From Streptomyces stelliscabiei (GTDB lineage: Bacteria > Actinomycetota > Actinomycetes > Streptomycetales > Streptomycetaceae): 64,000 nucleotides of DNA. A program made the position numbers and the translations under genes. The DNA is taken from the NCBI RefSeq assembly GCF_014873495.1, contig NZ_JADBGF010000001.1:4278001-4342000 (forward strand), in the 5' to 3' direction. Within the stretch, counting starts at the first letter, position 1. Every line of letters begins with the position of its first letter. This document shows positions 7,702-15,671 of this stretch, piece after piece. The notes under the pieces were generated by a model. The model was not told the origin of the DNA. It did no database searches and was given only the letters and a program-made list of their open reading frames with translations.

Positions 7702-9984
7702 ATGAAGTTCACCGACGGCTACTGGCTGCTCCGCGAGGGCGTCACCGCGGCCCATCCGGTCGAGGTCCTCGACGTCACCGCCACGGACGGCGCCCTGCGG
7801 ATCCACGCCCCCACCCAGCCCGTCCGCCACCGCGGCGACCTGCTGAAGGGACCGGTCGTGACGATCGACGCGCACGCCCCGATGCCCGACGTCGTCGGCG
7901 TCACCTTCACCCACTTCGAGGGCGAACGGCCACGCGGCCCGCGCTTCGAGGTGACGACCGAGGAGTTCACCCCGCACATCTCCTACGACGACGAGCACGC
8001 CACCCTGACCGCCGGAGAGCTGTCGGTCCGCGTGTCCCGCACCGGCTCCTGGCGCGTCGACTTCCTCGCCCACGGCCGCACCCTCACCACCAGCGGCCCC
8101 AAGTCGATGGGCATCATGCGGGAGGCGTCCGGCACCCACCACCTGCGCGAACAGCTCAACCTGGGCGTCGGCACCTCGGTGTACGGCCTCGGTGAACGCT
8201 TCGGCCCGCTCGTCAAGAACGGCCAGGTCGTCGACGTCTGGAACGCGGACGGCGGCACGGCCACCGAACAGGCCTACAAGAACGTGCCGTTCTATCTGAC
8301 CGACGCGGGCTACGGCGTCTTCGTCGACCACCCCGGCAAGGTGTCCTTCGAGGTCGCCTCGGAGGTCGTGTCGCGGGTGCAGTTCAGCGCGGAGACCCAG
8401 CGGCTGACGTACTACGTGATCTACGGCCCGACCCCGAAGGAGATCCTCCGCAAGTACACGGCCCTCACCGGCCGCCCGGCCCTGCCACCCGACTGGTCCT
8501 TCGGCCTCTGGCTGTCGACCTCCTTCACCACCTCCTACGACGAGGAGACGGTGACCTCCTTCATCGAGGGCATGCGGGAGCGCCGGCTCCCCCTGTCCGT
8601 CTTCCACTTCGACTGCTTCTGGATGCGCGAGTTCCAGTGGTGCGACTTCGAGTGGGACCCCCGGGTCTTCCCGGACCCGGAGGGGATGCTGGCCCGCCTC
8701 AAGCGCCGCGGCCTGCGGATCAGCGTCTGGATCAACCCGTACATCGCCCAGCGCTCACCGCTCTTCGCGGAGGGCAAGGCCCTCGGCCATCTCCTGCGCC
8801 GCCCGGACGGCGACGTCTGGCAGTGGGACCTCTGGCAACCGGGCATGGCCCTCGTCGACTTCACCAGCCCGGCGGCCCGCGAGTGGTACGCGTCGAAGCT
8901 GGAGGCGCTGCTCGCCCAGGGCGTCGACTGCTTCAAGACCGACTTCGGCGAGCGGGTGCCCCTGGACGTGACCTGGTCCGACGGCTCGGACCCGGAGCGG
9001 ATGCACAACTACTACACCTACCTCTACAACCGCACGGTCTTCGACGTCCTGCGCAAGCACCGGGGCGAGGGCGAGGCGGTGCTCTTCGCCCGCTCGGCGA
9101 CCGTCGGCAGCCAGAGCTTCCCCGTGCACTGGGGCGGCGACTGCGAGTCGAGCTACGAGGCGATGGCCGAGTCGCTGCGCGGCGGGCTGTCCCTGGGGCT
9201 GTCGGGCTTCGGGTACTGGAGCCATGACATCGGCGGCTTCGAGGGCACGCCGACCCCCGCCCTCTTCAAGCGGTGGATCGCCTTCGGCCTGCTGTCCTCC
9301 CACAGCCGTCTGCACGGCTCGTCGTCGTACCGGGTCCCCTGGCTCTTCGACGAGGAATCGGTGGACGTCCTGCGCGAGTTCACCCGGCTGAAGCTCAGCC
9401 TGATGCCCTACCTCCGCGCGGCCGCCCGCACCGCCCACACCGAGGGCGTCCCCATGATGCGCGCGATGGTGCTGGAGTTCCCCGACGACCCGGGCTGCGC
9501 GCATCTGGAGCGTCAGTACATGCTCGGCCCCGACCTCCTCGTGGCCCCCGTCTTCAGCGACGAGGGGGACGTCACGTACTACGTCCCCGAGGGCACCTGG
9601 ACCCGCTTCCCGGCCGGCGGGACGGTCACCGGGCCCCGCTGGGTCCGGGAGCGGCACGACTTCACCAGCGTGCCCCTCCTGGTCCGGCCGGGCGCGGTCG
9701 TCCCGGTCGGCGCGGTGTCCGACCGCCCGGACTACGACCACGCCGACGGGGTCACGCTGCGTGCGTACGGCCTCGCGCACGGCGCCCAGGTCACCGTGCC
9801 GGTGGGTGACGTGACCTTCACCGTCGTACGGGAGGGCCGGGTGCTGCGGGCGTCGTGCGACGACCCCAGGGCGCCGTGGGGGCTCGCGGCCGAGGGCCGG
9901 GAGGTCCGGGCGGAGGCGGGCACGGGCTTTGTCACGATGGACCTCGACGGGGAGTCGGACACCGCGGGGACGGGGCCGGCGTGA
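7702..9984 (+). CDS. yicI: alpha-xylosidase, glycoside hydrolase family 31 (YicI-like)
   Basis: 760 aa, intracellular (no signal peptide), the length of YicI-type alpha-xylosidases. The N-terminal MKFTDGYWLLREGV is characteristic of this subgroup. The nucleophile lies in KTDFGE (Asp 414) and the acid/base in HWGGDCES (Asp 480); both are offset by two from the E. coli YicI pair Asp416/Asp482 as I recall them. It should release alpha-linked xylose from xyloglucan-derived oligosaccharides or isoprimeverose after import. A GGAAAGGA site precedes the ATG and it sits 24 bases behind the second permease. Activity on other alpha-glycosides cannot be excluded. Confidence 0.9.
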   Translation: MKFTDGYWLLREGVTAAHPVEVLDVTATDGALRIHAPTQPVRHRGDLLKGPVVTIDAHAPMPDVVGVTFTHFEGERPRGPRFEVTTEEFTPHISYDDEHATLTAGELSVRVSRTGSWRVDFLAHGRTLTTSGPKSMGIMREASGTHHLREQLNLGVGTSVYGLGERFGPLVKNGQVVDVWNADGGTATEQAYKNVPFYLTDAGYGVFVDHPGKVSFEVASEVVSRVQFSAETQRLTYYVIYGPTPKEILRKYTALTGRPALPPDWSFGLWLSTSFTTSYDEETVTSFIEGMRERRLPLSVFHFDCFWMREFQWCDFEWDPRVFPDPEGMLARLKRRGLRISVWINPYIAQRSPLFAEGKALGHLLRRPDGDVWQWDLWQPGMALVDFTSPAAREWYASKLEALLAQGVDCFKTDFGERVPLDVTWSDGSDPERMHNYYTYLYNRTVFDVLRKHRGEGEAVLFARSATVGSQSFPVHWGGDCESSYEAMAESLRGGLSLGLSGFGYWSHDIGGFEGTPTPALFKRWIAFGLLSSHSRLHGSSSYRVPWLFDEESVDVLREFTRLKLSLMPYLRAAARTAHTEGVPMMRAMVLEFPDDPGCAHLERQYMLGPDLLVAPVFSDEGDVTYYVPEGTWTRFPAGGTVTGPRWVRERHDFTSVPLLVRPGAVVPVGAVSDRPDYDHADGVTLRAYGLAHGAQVTVPVGDVTFTVVREGRVLRASCDDPRAPWGLAAEGREVRAEAGTGFVTMDLDGESDTAGTGPA

Positions 9985-10994
9985 CGGTGAAGATCACGGA
10001 CGTGGCCCGGCACGCGGGCGTCTCCCCCAGCACCGTCTCGTACGCGCTGAGCGGCAAGCGGCCGATCTCGGCGCAGACGCGGGCCCGGGTCGAGGCGTCC
10101 ATCCGCGAGCTGGGCTACCGTCCGCACGCGGGCGCCCGGGCCCTGGCCAGCAGCAAGTCGAACGTGCTGGCGATGGTGGTGCCGTTACGGGCCGGGATCC
10201 ATGTGCCGGTGGTCATGCGGTTCGCGGTCTCGGCCGTCACCGCGGCGCGCGCGCACGACCACGACGTGCTGCTGCTGACGCAGGAGGAGGGCGAGGAGGG
10301 TCTGCGGCGGGTCGCGGACTCGGCCCTGGTGGACGCGCTGATCGTGATGGACGTCCGACTGCATGATCCCCGGCTGCCGCTGCTGCGCTCCCTGGACCGC
10401 CCGTCGGTGCTGGTCGGCTTCCCCGCCGATCCCTCCGGCCTGACCTGTATCGACCTGGACTTCAGGACGGCGGGCGAACTGTGCGTGGAGCACCTGGCCG
10501 GACTGGGGCACCGCGTGGTGGCCCTGATCGGCTCCCCGCCCGAGGTCTACGTCCGGCAGACCTCCTTCGCCCAGCGGGTCGTCCAGGGCTTCACCTCGGC
10601 CGCGACCCGCAACGGCATGTCCTCCACCGTCCACCCCTGCGAGGCCACCCCGGCGGCCGCCCGGGCGGTGGCGGAGCGCCTCCTGCGCGAGCAGCCGGCG
10701 CTCACGGGTGTGGTGATCCACAACGAGGCGATCCTGGGTTCCCTCGTCGACGCCTTCGAGCATCTCGGCCTGCGCGTCCCGGCCGACCTCTCGGTCACCG
10801 CGCTCTGCCCGGACGACCTCGCCGCGGGCCTCCGGGTCCCCCTCACCTCCATCGCCATCCCGGCGGCGGAGGTGGGCGAGCAGGCGGTCGCCCTGCTGAT
10901 GAGGAAACTGGACGGCACCCCCGTGCCCGAGGCGACGTTGCTCCCGCCCCGCCTGACCGTCCGGGCGAGCACGGCCCGCCGGGGGACGGGGTGA
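9981..10994 (+). CDS. LacI-family regulator of the xyloside operon, with a TTA codon
   Basis: 337 aa from a GTG that overlaps the alpha-xylosidase stop (GTGA). The N-terminal helix-turn-helix ITDVARHAGVSPSTVSYALSG is canonical, followed by a hinge (RPHAGARALAS) and a periplasmic-binding-protein-like effector domain. Being last in the operon, it should autoregulate through the palindromic operators at 4428-4465. Leu 69 is encoded by TTA (10185-10187), which needs the bldA tRNA in Streptomyces, so full regulator synthesis may be delayed until late growth. The longer frame upstream of the GTG is just overlap with the xylosidase gene. Confidence 0.92.
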   Translation: MTVKITDVARHAGVSPSTVSYALSGKRPISAQTRARVEASIRELGYRPHAGARALASSKSNVLAMVVPLRAGIHVPVVMRFAVSAVTAARAHDHDVLLLTQEEGEEGLRRVADSALVDALIVMDVRLHDPRLPLLRSLDRPSVLVGFPADPSGLTCIDLDFRTAGELCVEHLAGLGHRVVALIGSPPEVYVRQTSFAQRVVQGFTSAATRNGMSSTVHPCEATPAAARAVAERLLREQPALTGVVIHNEAILGSLVDAFEHLGLRVPADLSVTALCPDDLAAGLRVPLTSIAIPAAEVGEQAVALLMRKLDGTPVPEATLLPPRLTVRASTARRGTG

Positions 10995-11015
10995 CGGTGT
11001 ACCGGTTCACGACAT

Positions 11016-11053
11016 GACGAAGCCCCGCTGCCGTAAGGCAGCGGGGCTTCGTC
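11016..11053. terminator. bidirectional hairpin terminator between LacI gene and ssrA
   Basis: Perfect 17-base inverted repeat (11016-11032 with 11037-11053) around a GTAA loop. It lies between the converging LacI operon and the tmRNA gene and can terminate both. There is no strong U-tract, as is common in Streptomyces. Confidence 0.85.
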
Positions 11054-11066
11054 CACATGGGAATTG

Positions 11067-11449
11067 TGGAGATGGCGGGAATCGAACCCGCGTCCAACGG
11101 TGCGGAATCAGGGCTTCTCCGTGTGCAGTTCGCTGTGATTTTCTCAGCCCCGGCGATCACGCGAACAAGTCGCCGACGGGCTCAGTCACTGTGAGATTTC
11201 CCTTTTCACCCCGTGACCGGGATCAAGGTTTAGTTCCCTAGATTATGCCAGGGTCCGGGTCGGGAACACTCCCGGGCTGACACCCATTAGGGCCTTCTCT
11301 CACTGGTTATTAAGCAGCGAGGGCGAAGGTCTGGGAATCGCGCTTGGTGTTGGCGATTATTGGTTGCGACATATGGTTAACGAGATCATTGCCGCTTCCT
11401 CGACACGCTTCCCCTGCTTCGACAGCCGCTGTCGAAACCGATCATCCCC
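11067..11449 (-). ncRNA. ssrA: transfer-messenger RNA (ssrA)
   Basis: The 5' end GGGGATGATCGGTTTCGAC (from 11449) and the 3' end with a T-arm GGGTTCGATTCCCGCC pair into a tRNA-like acceptor stem (GGGGAUG with CAUCUCC, one G-U). The tag reading frame at 11354-11310 encodes ANTKRDSQTFALAA followed by TAA, the actinobacterial proteolysis tag. The gene reads ACAA after the acceptor stem, so CCA must be added after transcription. It rescues stalled ribosomes with SmpB, encoded about 110 bases upstream on the same strand. End positions are accurate to a few bases. Confidence 0.97.
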
Positions 11450-11560
11450 ATGCTTCACGCTCTTCAGTTGAATACATGCTCACACCGACCGCGGCCGGTG
11501 TCGTCACCATCGTACGTGAACGACGCACGACGATGCCACCGTATTCCCGGCGGCCTCGCC

Positions 11561-12115
11561 CTACTGGCCCCGCTGCCTCCGCTTGGCCGCCGCGATCGCC
11601 CGGTCCGACTCCCGCCGGTCCTGCTGCTCCCGCAGGGTCTGCCGCTTGTCGTACTCCTTCTTGCCTCGCGCGAGAGCGATCTCGGCCTTGGCCCGGCCGT
11701 CCTTGAAGTACAGGGCGAGGGGCACGATGGTGTGACCCGTCTCCTGCGACTTGGACTCCAGCTTGTCGATCTCCTCGCGGTGCAGCAGCAGCTTCCGCTT
11801 GCGGCGCGCGGAGTGGTTGGTCCAGCTGCCCTGGTGATACTCGGGGATGTGGGCGTTGTGCAGCCACGCCTCCCCCCGGTCGATCTGGACGAAGCCGTCG
11901 GTCAGCGAGGTCCGGCCCTCGCGCAGCGACTTGACCTCCGTGCCGGTGAGCACGAGCCCCGCCTCGTAGGTGTCCACGATCGCGTAGTCGTGCCGGGCCT
12001 TCTTGTTCTGGGCGACGATCTTCTTCTTGCCGCCCTTCTCGCCGTCCCGGCCCTTGGTGACCGCCCCGCCCTGCTTGGGCTGGGACTCCTTCGGTACGTA
12101 CATTCCCTTGCTCAT
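11561..12115 (-). CDS. smpB: SsrA-binding protein SmpB
   Basis: Up to 184 aa. The OB-fold core (NKKARHDYAIVDTYEAGLVLTGTEVKSLREG...) and the C-terminal KKEYDKRQTLREQQDRR tail, which enters the ribosomal mRNA channel, are complete. It carries tmRNA to stalled ribosomes and its gene sits directly upstream of ssrA. Translation may start instead at the internal ATG (12103, MYVPKESQ), preceded by AAGGGA; the residues before the core are variable in the family, so the choice does not affect function. Confidence 0.96.
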   Translation of the reverse strand: MSKGMYVPKESQPKQGGAVTKGRDGEKGGKKKIVAQNKKARHDYAIVDTYEAGLVLTGTEVKSLREGRTSLTDGFVQIDRGEAWLHNAHIPEYHQGSWTNHSARRKRKLLLHREEIDKLESKSQETGHTIVPLALYFKDGRAKAEIALARGKKEYDKRQTLREQQDRRESDRAIAAAKRRQRGQ

Positions 12116-12174
12116 AGTGCGCCCATTTTCGCACTACGAAGGGGGTCCGCGGGAAGCCGATTAACGAGGGCGGT

Positions 12175-13428
12175 TCACTGCCCGAGGCCGCTCAGCACCG
12201 TCTCGGCCCGCTGGAGGGCGTCCTCGTCCGCGTCGAGGTCGGGGGTGATGCCACGGCCGTCGACGCCCCGGCCGGAGGGGGTGCGGTAGTGGCCGACGGT
12301 CAGTTCGGCGACGGAGCCGTCGGGCAGACGGCTCGGCATCTGCACCGAGCCCTTGCCGAAGGTGCGGGAGCCGACGACCACCGCGCGGCCCCGGTCCTGC
12401 AGCGCTCCGGTGAGCAGCTCGGCCGCGCTCATCGTGCCGCCGTCCACCAGCACCACCAGGGCCCTGGTGGTGTCGCCGCCGGGTTCCGCGTGCAGGGCCC
12501 GCTGCTCGCCGTTGACGTCGTACGTGGCGACGAGGCCGCCGTCGAGGAAGGCGGAGGCGGCGGTGACGGCCTCGGAGACCAGGCCGCCGGAGTTGCCCCG
12601 GAGGTCGAGGACGAAGCCCGCCGTACCGGAGGACTGCTCGACGGCGGCTCGTACGACGTCCCCGGAGCCCTTGGTGAAGGCGTCGACCGTGATGACCCCC
12701 ACCCCGCCGGCGGTGCGGCTCACGGTCACGTCCTCGGTGGACAGCCGGGCCCGGCGCAGGGTCTCGTGCCAGCTTCGGGTGCCGCGCCGCAGCTCCAGCG
12801 ACACCTCCGTACCGGCGGCCGCGCTCTCGGGGGAATCGGTGTTCCCGGTCCCCCCGTCGATCGCGTCGCCGCGGAGTAAGGAGACGACGTCGGTGACCGG
12901 ACGCCCGTCGACCTTCTCGCCGTCGACGCCGACGAGCCGGTCGCCCGCGCGGATCCCGGCGTCGGCGGCGGGGGAACCGTCCTGCACCCGGGCCACCTCG
13001 ACATGGCCGTCGCGCCGCAGCCGGGCCCAGAGGCCGACGCCGGTGTACTCGCCGTCCAGGGCCTCCTCGAACTGCTCGTACTCGCCCTCGGAGTAGACCG
13101 CGCCCCACCGGTCGCCACTGCGGCTGACGGCCCGCTCGGCGGCCTCCACGGGGGACTCGCCCTCGGCCATGGCCTCGGCGGCGGCGTCCGCGACGTCCCG
13201 CTCCCGGCCGACCGGGGCGGAGCGGGAGGGCTTCACGACGGCGGCGGTGTCGCCGCGCGGGTCGTCGAAGCAGCCGGTCGCGGCACCCGTGGCGAGCACA
13301 CTCGCGAAAACCAAGGTCAGGGCGGCCCCGCGGCGGATGCGGCGGGTCGAATGCAGCGGGGTCGCACGCACCGCGTCGAGCAGGGTGGCGGCGGGTGACG
13401 GGCGGGAAAACAGGTCGCGGCCTGACAT
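12175..13428 (-). CDS. S41 carboxy-terminal processing protease, with a TTA codon
   Basis: 417 aa secreted or membrane-anchored protease. A basic N-terminus and hydrophobic segment (about 33-52) end in ATGC, a weak lipobox. A PDZ domain (about 125-190, VARVQDGSPAADAGIRAGDRLVGVDG) precedes the S41 catalytic domain, with the Ser in GGTMSAAELL and the general-base Lys in SRTFGKGSVQ. Tail-specific proteases of this family trim C-termini of exported proteins. Position 12877-12879 is an in-frame TTA (Leu 184), making it potentially bldA-dependent. It lies downstream of ftsEX but is separated from it by a hairpin, so it is probably transcribed independently. Confidence 0.9.
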   Translation of the reverse strand: MSGRDLFSRPSPAATLLDAVRATPLHSTRRIRRGAALTLVFASVLATGAATGCFDDPRGDTAAVVKPSRSAPVGRERDVADAAAEAMAEGESPVEAAERAVSRSGDRWGAVYSEGEYEQFEEALDGEYTGVGLWARLRRDGHVEVARVQDGSPAADAGIRAGDRLVGVDGEKVDGRPVTDVVSLLRGDAIDGGTGNTDSPESAAAGTEVSLELRRGTRSWHETLRRARLSTEDVTVSRTAGGVGVITVDAFTKGSGDVVRAAVEQSSGTAGFVLDLRGNSGGLVSEAVTAASAFLDGGLVATYDVNGEQRALHAEPGGDTTRALVVLVDGGTMSAAELLTGALQDRGRAVVVGSRTFGKGSVQMPSRLPDGSVAELTVGHYRTPSGRGVDGRGITPDLDADEDALQRAETVLSGLGQ

Positions 13429-13453
13429 GTCGGCGAGTCTAGGACAACGCGAA

Positions 13454-13483
13454 GGGCCGTACCGGCCCTTGCCGGTACGGCCC
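13454..13483 (-). terminator. hairpin terminator downstream of ftsX
   Basis: Inverted repeat GGGCCGTACCGGC / GCCGGTACGGCCC (13454-13466 and 13471-13483), a 13-base stem with a four-base loop, 13 bases after the ftsX stop. Confidence 0.8.
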
Positions 13484-13495
13484 CAGGGGCATGCG

Positions 13496-14413
13496 TCACA
13501 CCTTCAGGTACTTGCGCAACGCGAAGAAGGCGGCCAACGCGGGCATCAGGAAGCTCGCCGCGAGGATGAGGGGCAGCTTGGTCAGGACCGCGTCCCAGCC
13601 GACGAAATTGATCAGCGGCAGGTTCTGGGACAGTGACACCCCGTTGTCGATCACGAAGTACTGCCCGAGGATCAGGAAGGCACAGGCGATCGTGCCGCCG
13701 ATGACCCCGGCGACGGCCGCCTCCATGATGAACGGCGCCTGGATGTAGAAGCCGGAGGCGCCGACCAGCCGCATGATCCCCGTCTCACGCCGGCGGCTGA
13801 ACGCCGAGACGCGCACCGTGTTGACGATCAGCAGCAGCGCCACGATCAGCATGACGGCCATGACACCGCGCGCCGCCCAGTTCAGATAGCCGAGCAGCCG
13901 GAAGAGGTTGTCCAGGATGCCCTTCTGGTCCTGCACCGACTGCACACCGTCACGGCCGTTGAAGGCGCTCGCGATGACCTGGTACTTCTCCGGGTCCTTC
14001 AGCTTGATGCGGTACGACTCCTGCATCTGGTCCGGGGTGAGGCTGCTGGCCAGCGGGGAGTCGCCGAACTGCTCCTTGTAGTGCTTGTACGCCTCGTCCT
14101 GGGACTCGTGCTCGACGTTCTCGACGACCCCCATCTTGTCCAGATCGGACTTGATCTGCTTCTTCTGCTGGGTCGTGACGGCGCCCTTGGCGCAGTTGGG
14201 GTCGGACTCCGCGTCGCTCTTGTTGCAGAGGAAGACGGAGACGTTGACCTTGTCGTACCAGTAGCCCTTCATCTGGCCGACCTGGTCGCTCATCAACAGC
14301 GAGCCGCCGAACAGGGCGAGGGAGAGGGCGACGGAGACGACGACCGCGAAGGTCATCGTGAGGTTGCGGCGGAGACCGACACCGATCTCCGACAGGACGA
14401 ACTGGGCGCGCAT
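13496..14413 (-). CDS. ftsX: cell division protein FtsX
   Basis: 305 aa, four membrane spans: one near residue 20-40, a large extracytoplasmic domain (about 45-175, here with a Cys pair in FLCNKSDAESDPNCAKG), then three more helices. Pairs with FtsE in an ABC-type complex that activates cell-wall hydrolases (RipC/NlpC-P60 class in actinobacteria) during division and growth. ftsE lies just upstream with a 35-base gap, the universal ftsEX order. Confidence 0.96.
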   Translation of the reverse strand: MRAQFVLSEIGVGLRRNLTMTFAVVVSVALSLALFGGSLLMSDQVGQMKGYWYDKVNVSVFLCNKSDAESDPNCAKGAVTTQQKKQIKSDLDKMGVVENVEHESQDEAYKHYKEQFGDSPLASSLTPDQMQESYRIKLKDPEKYQVIASAFNGRDGVQSVQDQKGILDNLFRLLGYLNWAARGVMAVMLIVALLLIVNTVRVSAFSRRRETGIMRLVGASGFYIQAPFIMEAAVAGVIGGTIACAFLILGQYFVIDNGVSLSQNLPLINFVGWDAVLTKLPLILAASFLMPALAAFFALRKYLKV

Positions 14414-14448
14414 GGCGTTCCGCTAAGCCTTTCCGTGGACTGGGGCGG

Positions 14449-15138
14449 TCAGTGCTGGTAGCCGTAGACGCCGCGTGCCTGGTCGCGGACGAGGCGGCCC
14501 TTCTCCAGCTCGATGACGCGCTTGCGCATCTGGTCCACGATGTTCTGGTCGTGGGTCGCCATCACCACGGTGGTGCCCGTCCGGTTGATCCGGTCGAGCA
14601 GCTTCATGATGCCGACGGAGGTCTGGGGGTCGAGGTTGCCGGTGGGCTCGTCCGCGATGAGGAGCTTGGGGCGGTTCACGAAGGCCCGCGCGATGGCCAC
14701 GCGCTGCTGCTCACCACCGGACAGCTCGCCGGGCCTGCGCTCCTCCTTGCCGCCGAGGCCGACCAGTTCCAGCACCTGCGGCACGGACTTGCGGATCTCG
14801 CCGCGCGACTTGCCGATGACCTCCTGCGCGAAGGCGACGTTCTCACCGACGGTCTTGTTCGGCAGCAGCCGGAAGTCCTGGAACACGGTCCCGAGCTGGC
14901 GGCGCATCTGCGGCACCTTCCAGTTGGACAGGCGCGCGAGGTCCTTGCCCAGGACGTGCACCTGTCCCTGGCTGCACCGCTCCTCCCGGAGGATCAGCCG
15001 CAGGAACGTGGACTTGCCGGAGCCGGACGACCCCACGAGGAACACGAACTCGCCCTTCTCGACCTCCAGGGAGACATCCCTGAGTGCGGGGCGGGTCTGC
15101 TTGGGGTAGACCTTGGACACGTTGTCGAATCGGATCAC
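14449..15138 (-). CDS. ftsE: cell division ATP-binding protein FtsE
   Basis: 229 aa ABC ATPase: Walker A GSSGSGKST (about 37-45), Q-loop VFQDFRLLPNKTV, signature LSGGEQQRVAIARA, Walker B LLIADEPTGNLD, and the switch His in MATHDQ. The sequence is typical FtsE. It drives FtsX to regulate peptidoglycan hydrolysis. The ATG lies close to the divergent small zinc-ribbon gene, with a shared upstream region of about 240 bases. Confidence 0.97.
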   Translation of the reverse strand: MIRFDNVSKVYPKQTRPALRDVSLEVEKGEFVFLVGSSGSGKSTFLRLILREERCSQGQVHVLGKDLARLSNWKVPQMRRQLGTVFQDFRLLPNKTVGENVAFAQEVIGKSRGEIRKSVPQVLELVGLGGKEERRPGELSGGEQQRVAIARAFVNRPKLLIADEPTGNLDPQTSVGIMKLLDRINRTGTTVVMATHDQNIVDQMRKRVIELEKGRLVRDQARGVYGYQH

Positions 15139-15197
15139 GGATGCACCACAAGCCGTCGGGGATGGATGGACGAGACTGTACCGCCCCCGGCCCCGTC

Positions 15198-15220
15198 AGG
15201 GGCGCGGGGAACTGCGCGAC
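15198..15220 (+). repeat. dispersed intergenic repeat copy
   Basis: One copy of the AGGGGCGCGGGGAACTGCGC element that recurs between genes across this window (see findings). This one stands alone in the ftsE upstream region. Confidence 0.7.
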
Positions 15221-15380
15221 GAGCCCCCACCCGTCCACGGCCGCGTGACGAAGGGCATCCGTCCCTTTCCCGGGCCCCCGCGCAAGCGCCGGGGGAACCT
15301 GGCACAGTGGTGGGGAGGAACGGTCCGCTTCCGCGAAGCGTTGAGGTATGTGTGAGGCCATTGCAAGGAGGGCGAGGCGC

Positions 15381-15572
15381 ATGACGTACGACCGGTTGGT
15401 GTGCGCGAACTGCGCGTCCCCCGTAGCCGAGGGCCGTTGCCACGTGTGCCGGGCCAGCCGCGAGCGACTCCAGCAGGAGAACCCCTTCGCGAGCCTGAGC
15501 CCCATGACCCTGATCGCCCTGCTGGCGATCCTGATAGCGGCGGTGGCGCTGCTGGCGCACCAGACGGCATAG
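15381..15572 (+). CDS. small zinc-ribbon membrane protein
   Basis: 63 aa. The chosen ATG has a strong AAGGAGGG site; an ATG eleven codons upstream lacks one. Two CxxC pairs (CANC and CHVC, ten residues between them) make a probable zinc ribbon on the cytosolic side, followed by a single C-terminal hydrophobic helix (MTLIALLAILIAAVALLAH). It looks like a conserved Streptomyces hypothetical found beside ftsE. Function unknown; a tail-anchored adaptor is a guess. Confidence 0.8.
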   Translation: MTYDRLVCANCASPVAEGRCHVCRASRERLQQENPFASLSPMTLIALLAILIAAVALLAHQTA

Positions 15573-15606
15573 AGCGGCCGCAGAGACGAGAGCGGCACAG
15601 CGGTAC

Positions 15607-15643
15607 GACGAAGGCCCGGGGCTGGCTGCCCCGGGCCTTCGTC
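15607..15643. terminator. bidirectional terminator
   Basis: Perfect 16-base inverted repeat GACGAAGGCCCGGGGC / GCCCCGGGCCTTCGTC with a five-base loop, between the converging zinc-ribbon gene and the surface repeat protein gene. Confidence 0.85.
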
Positions 15644-15671
15644 TGTGTACGGCTGTGCCGATCGCGGACGA

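Noticed and set aside
11014..11241. Small plus-strand open frame over the terminator and ssrA
   Set aside because: It covers a perfect hairpin and the tRNA-like end of tmRNA; structure explains the sequence.
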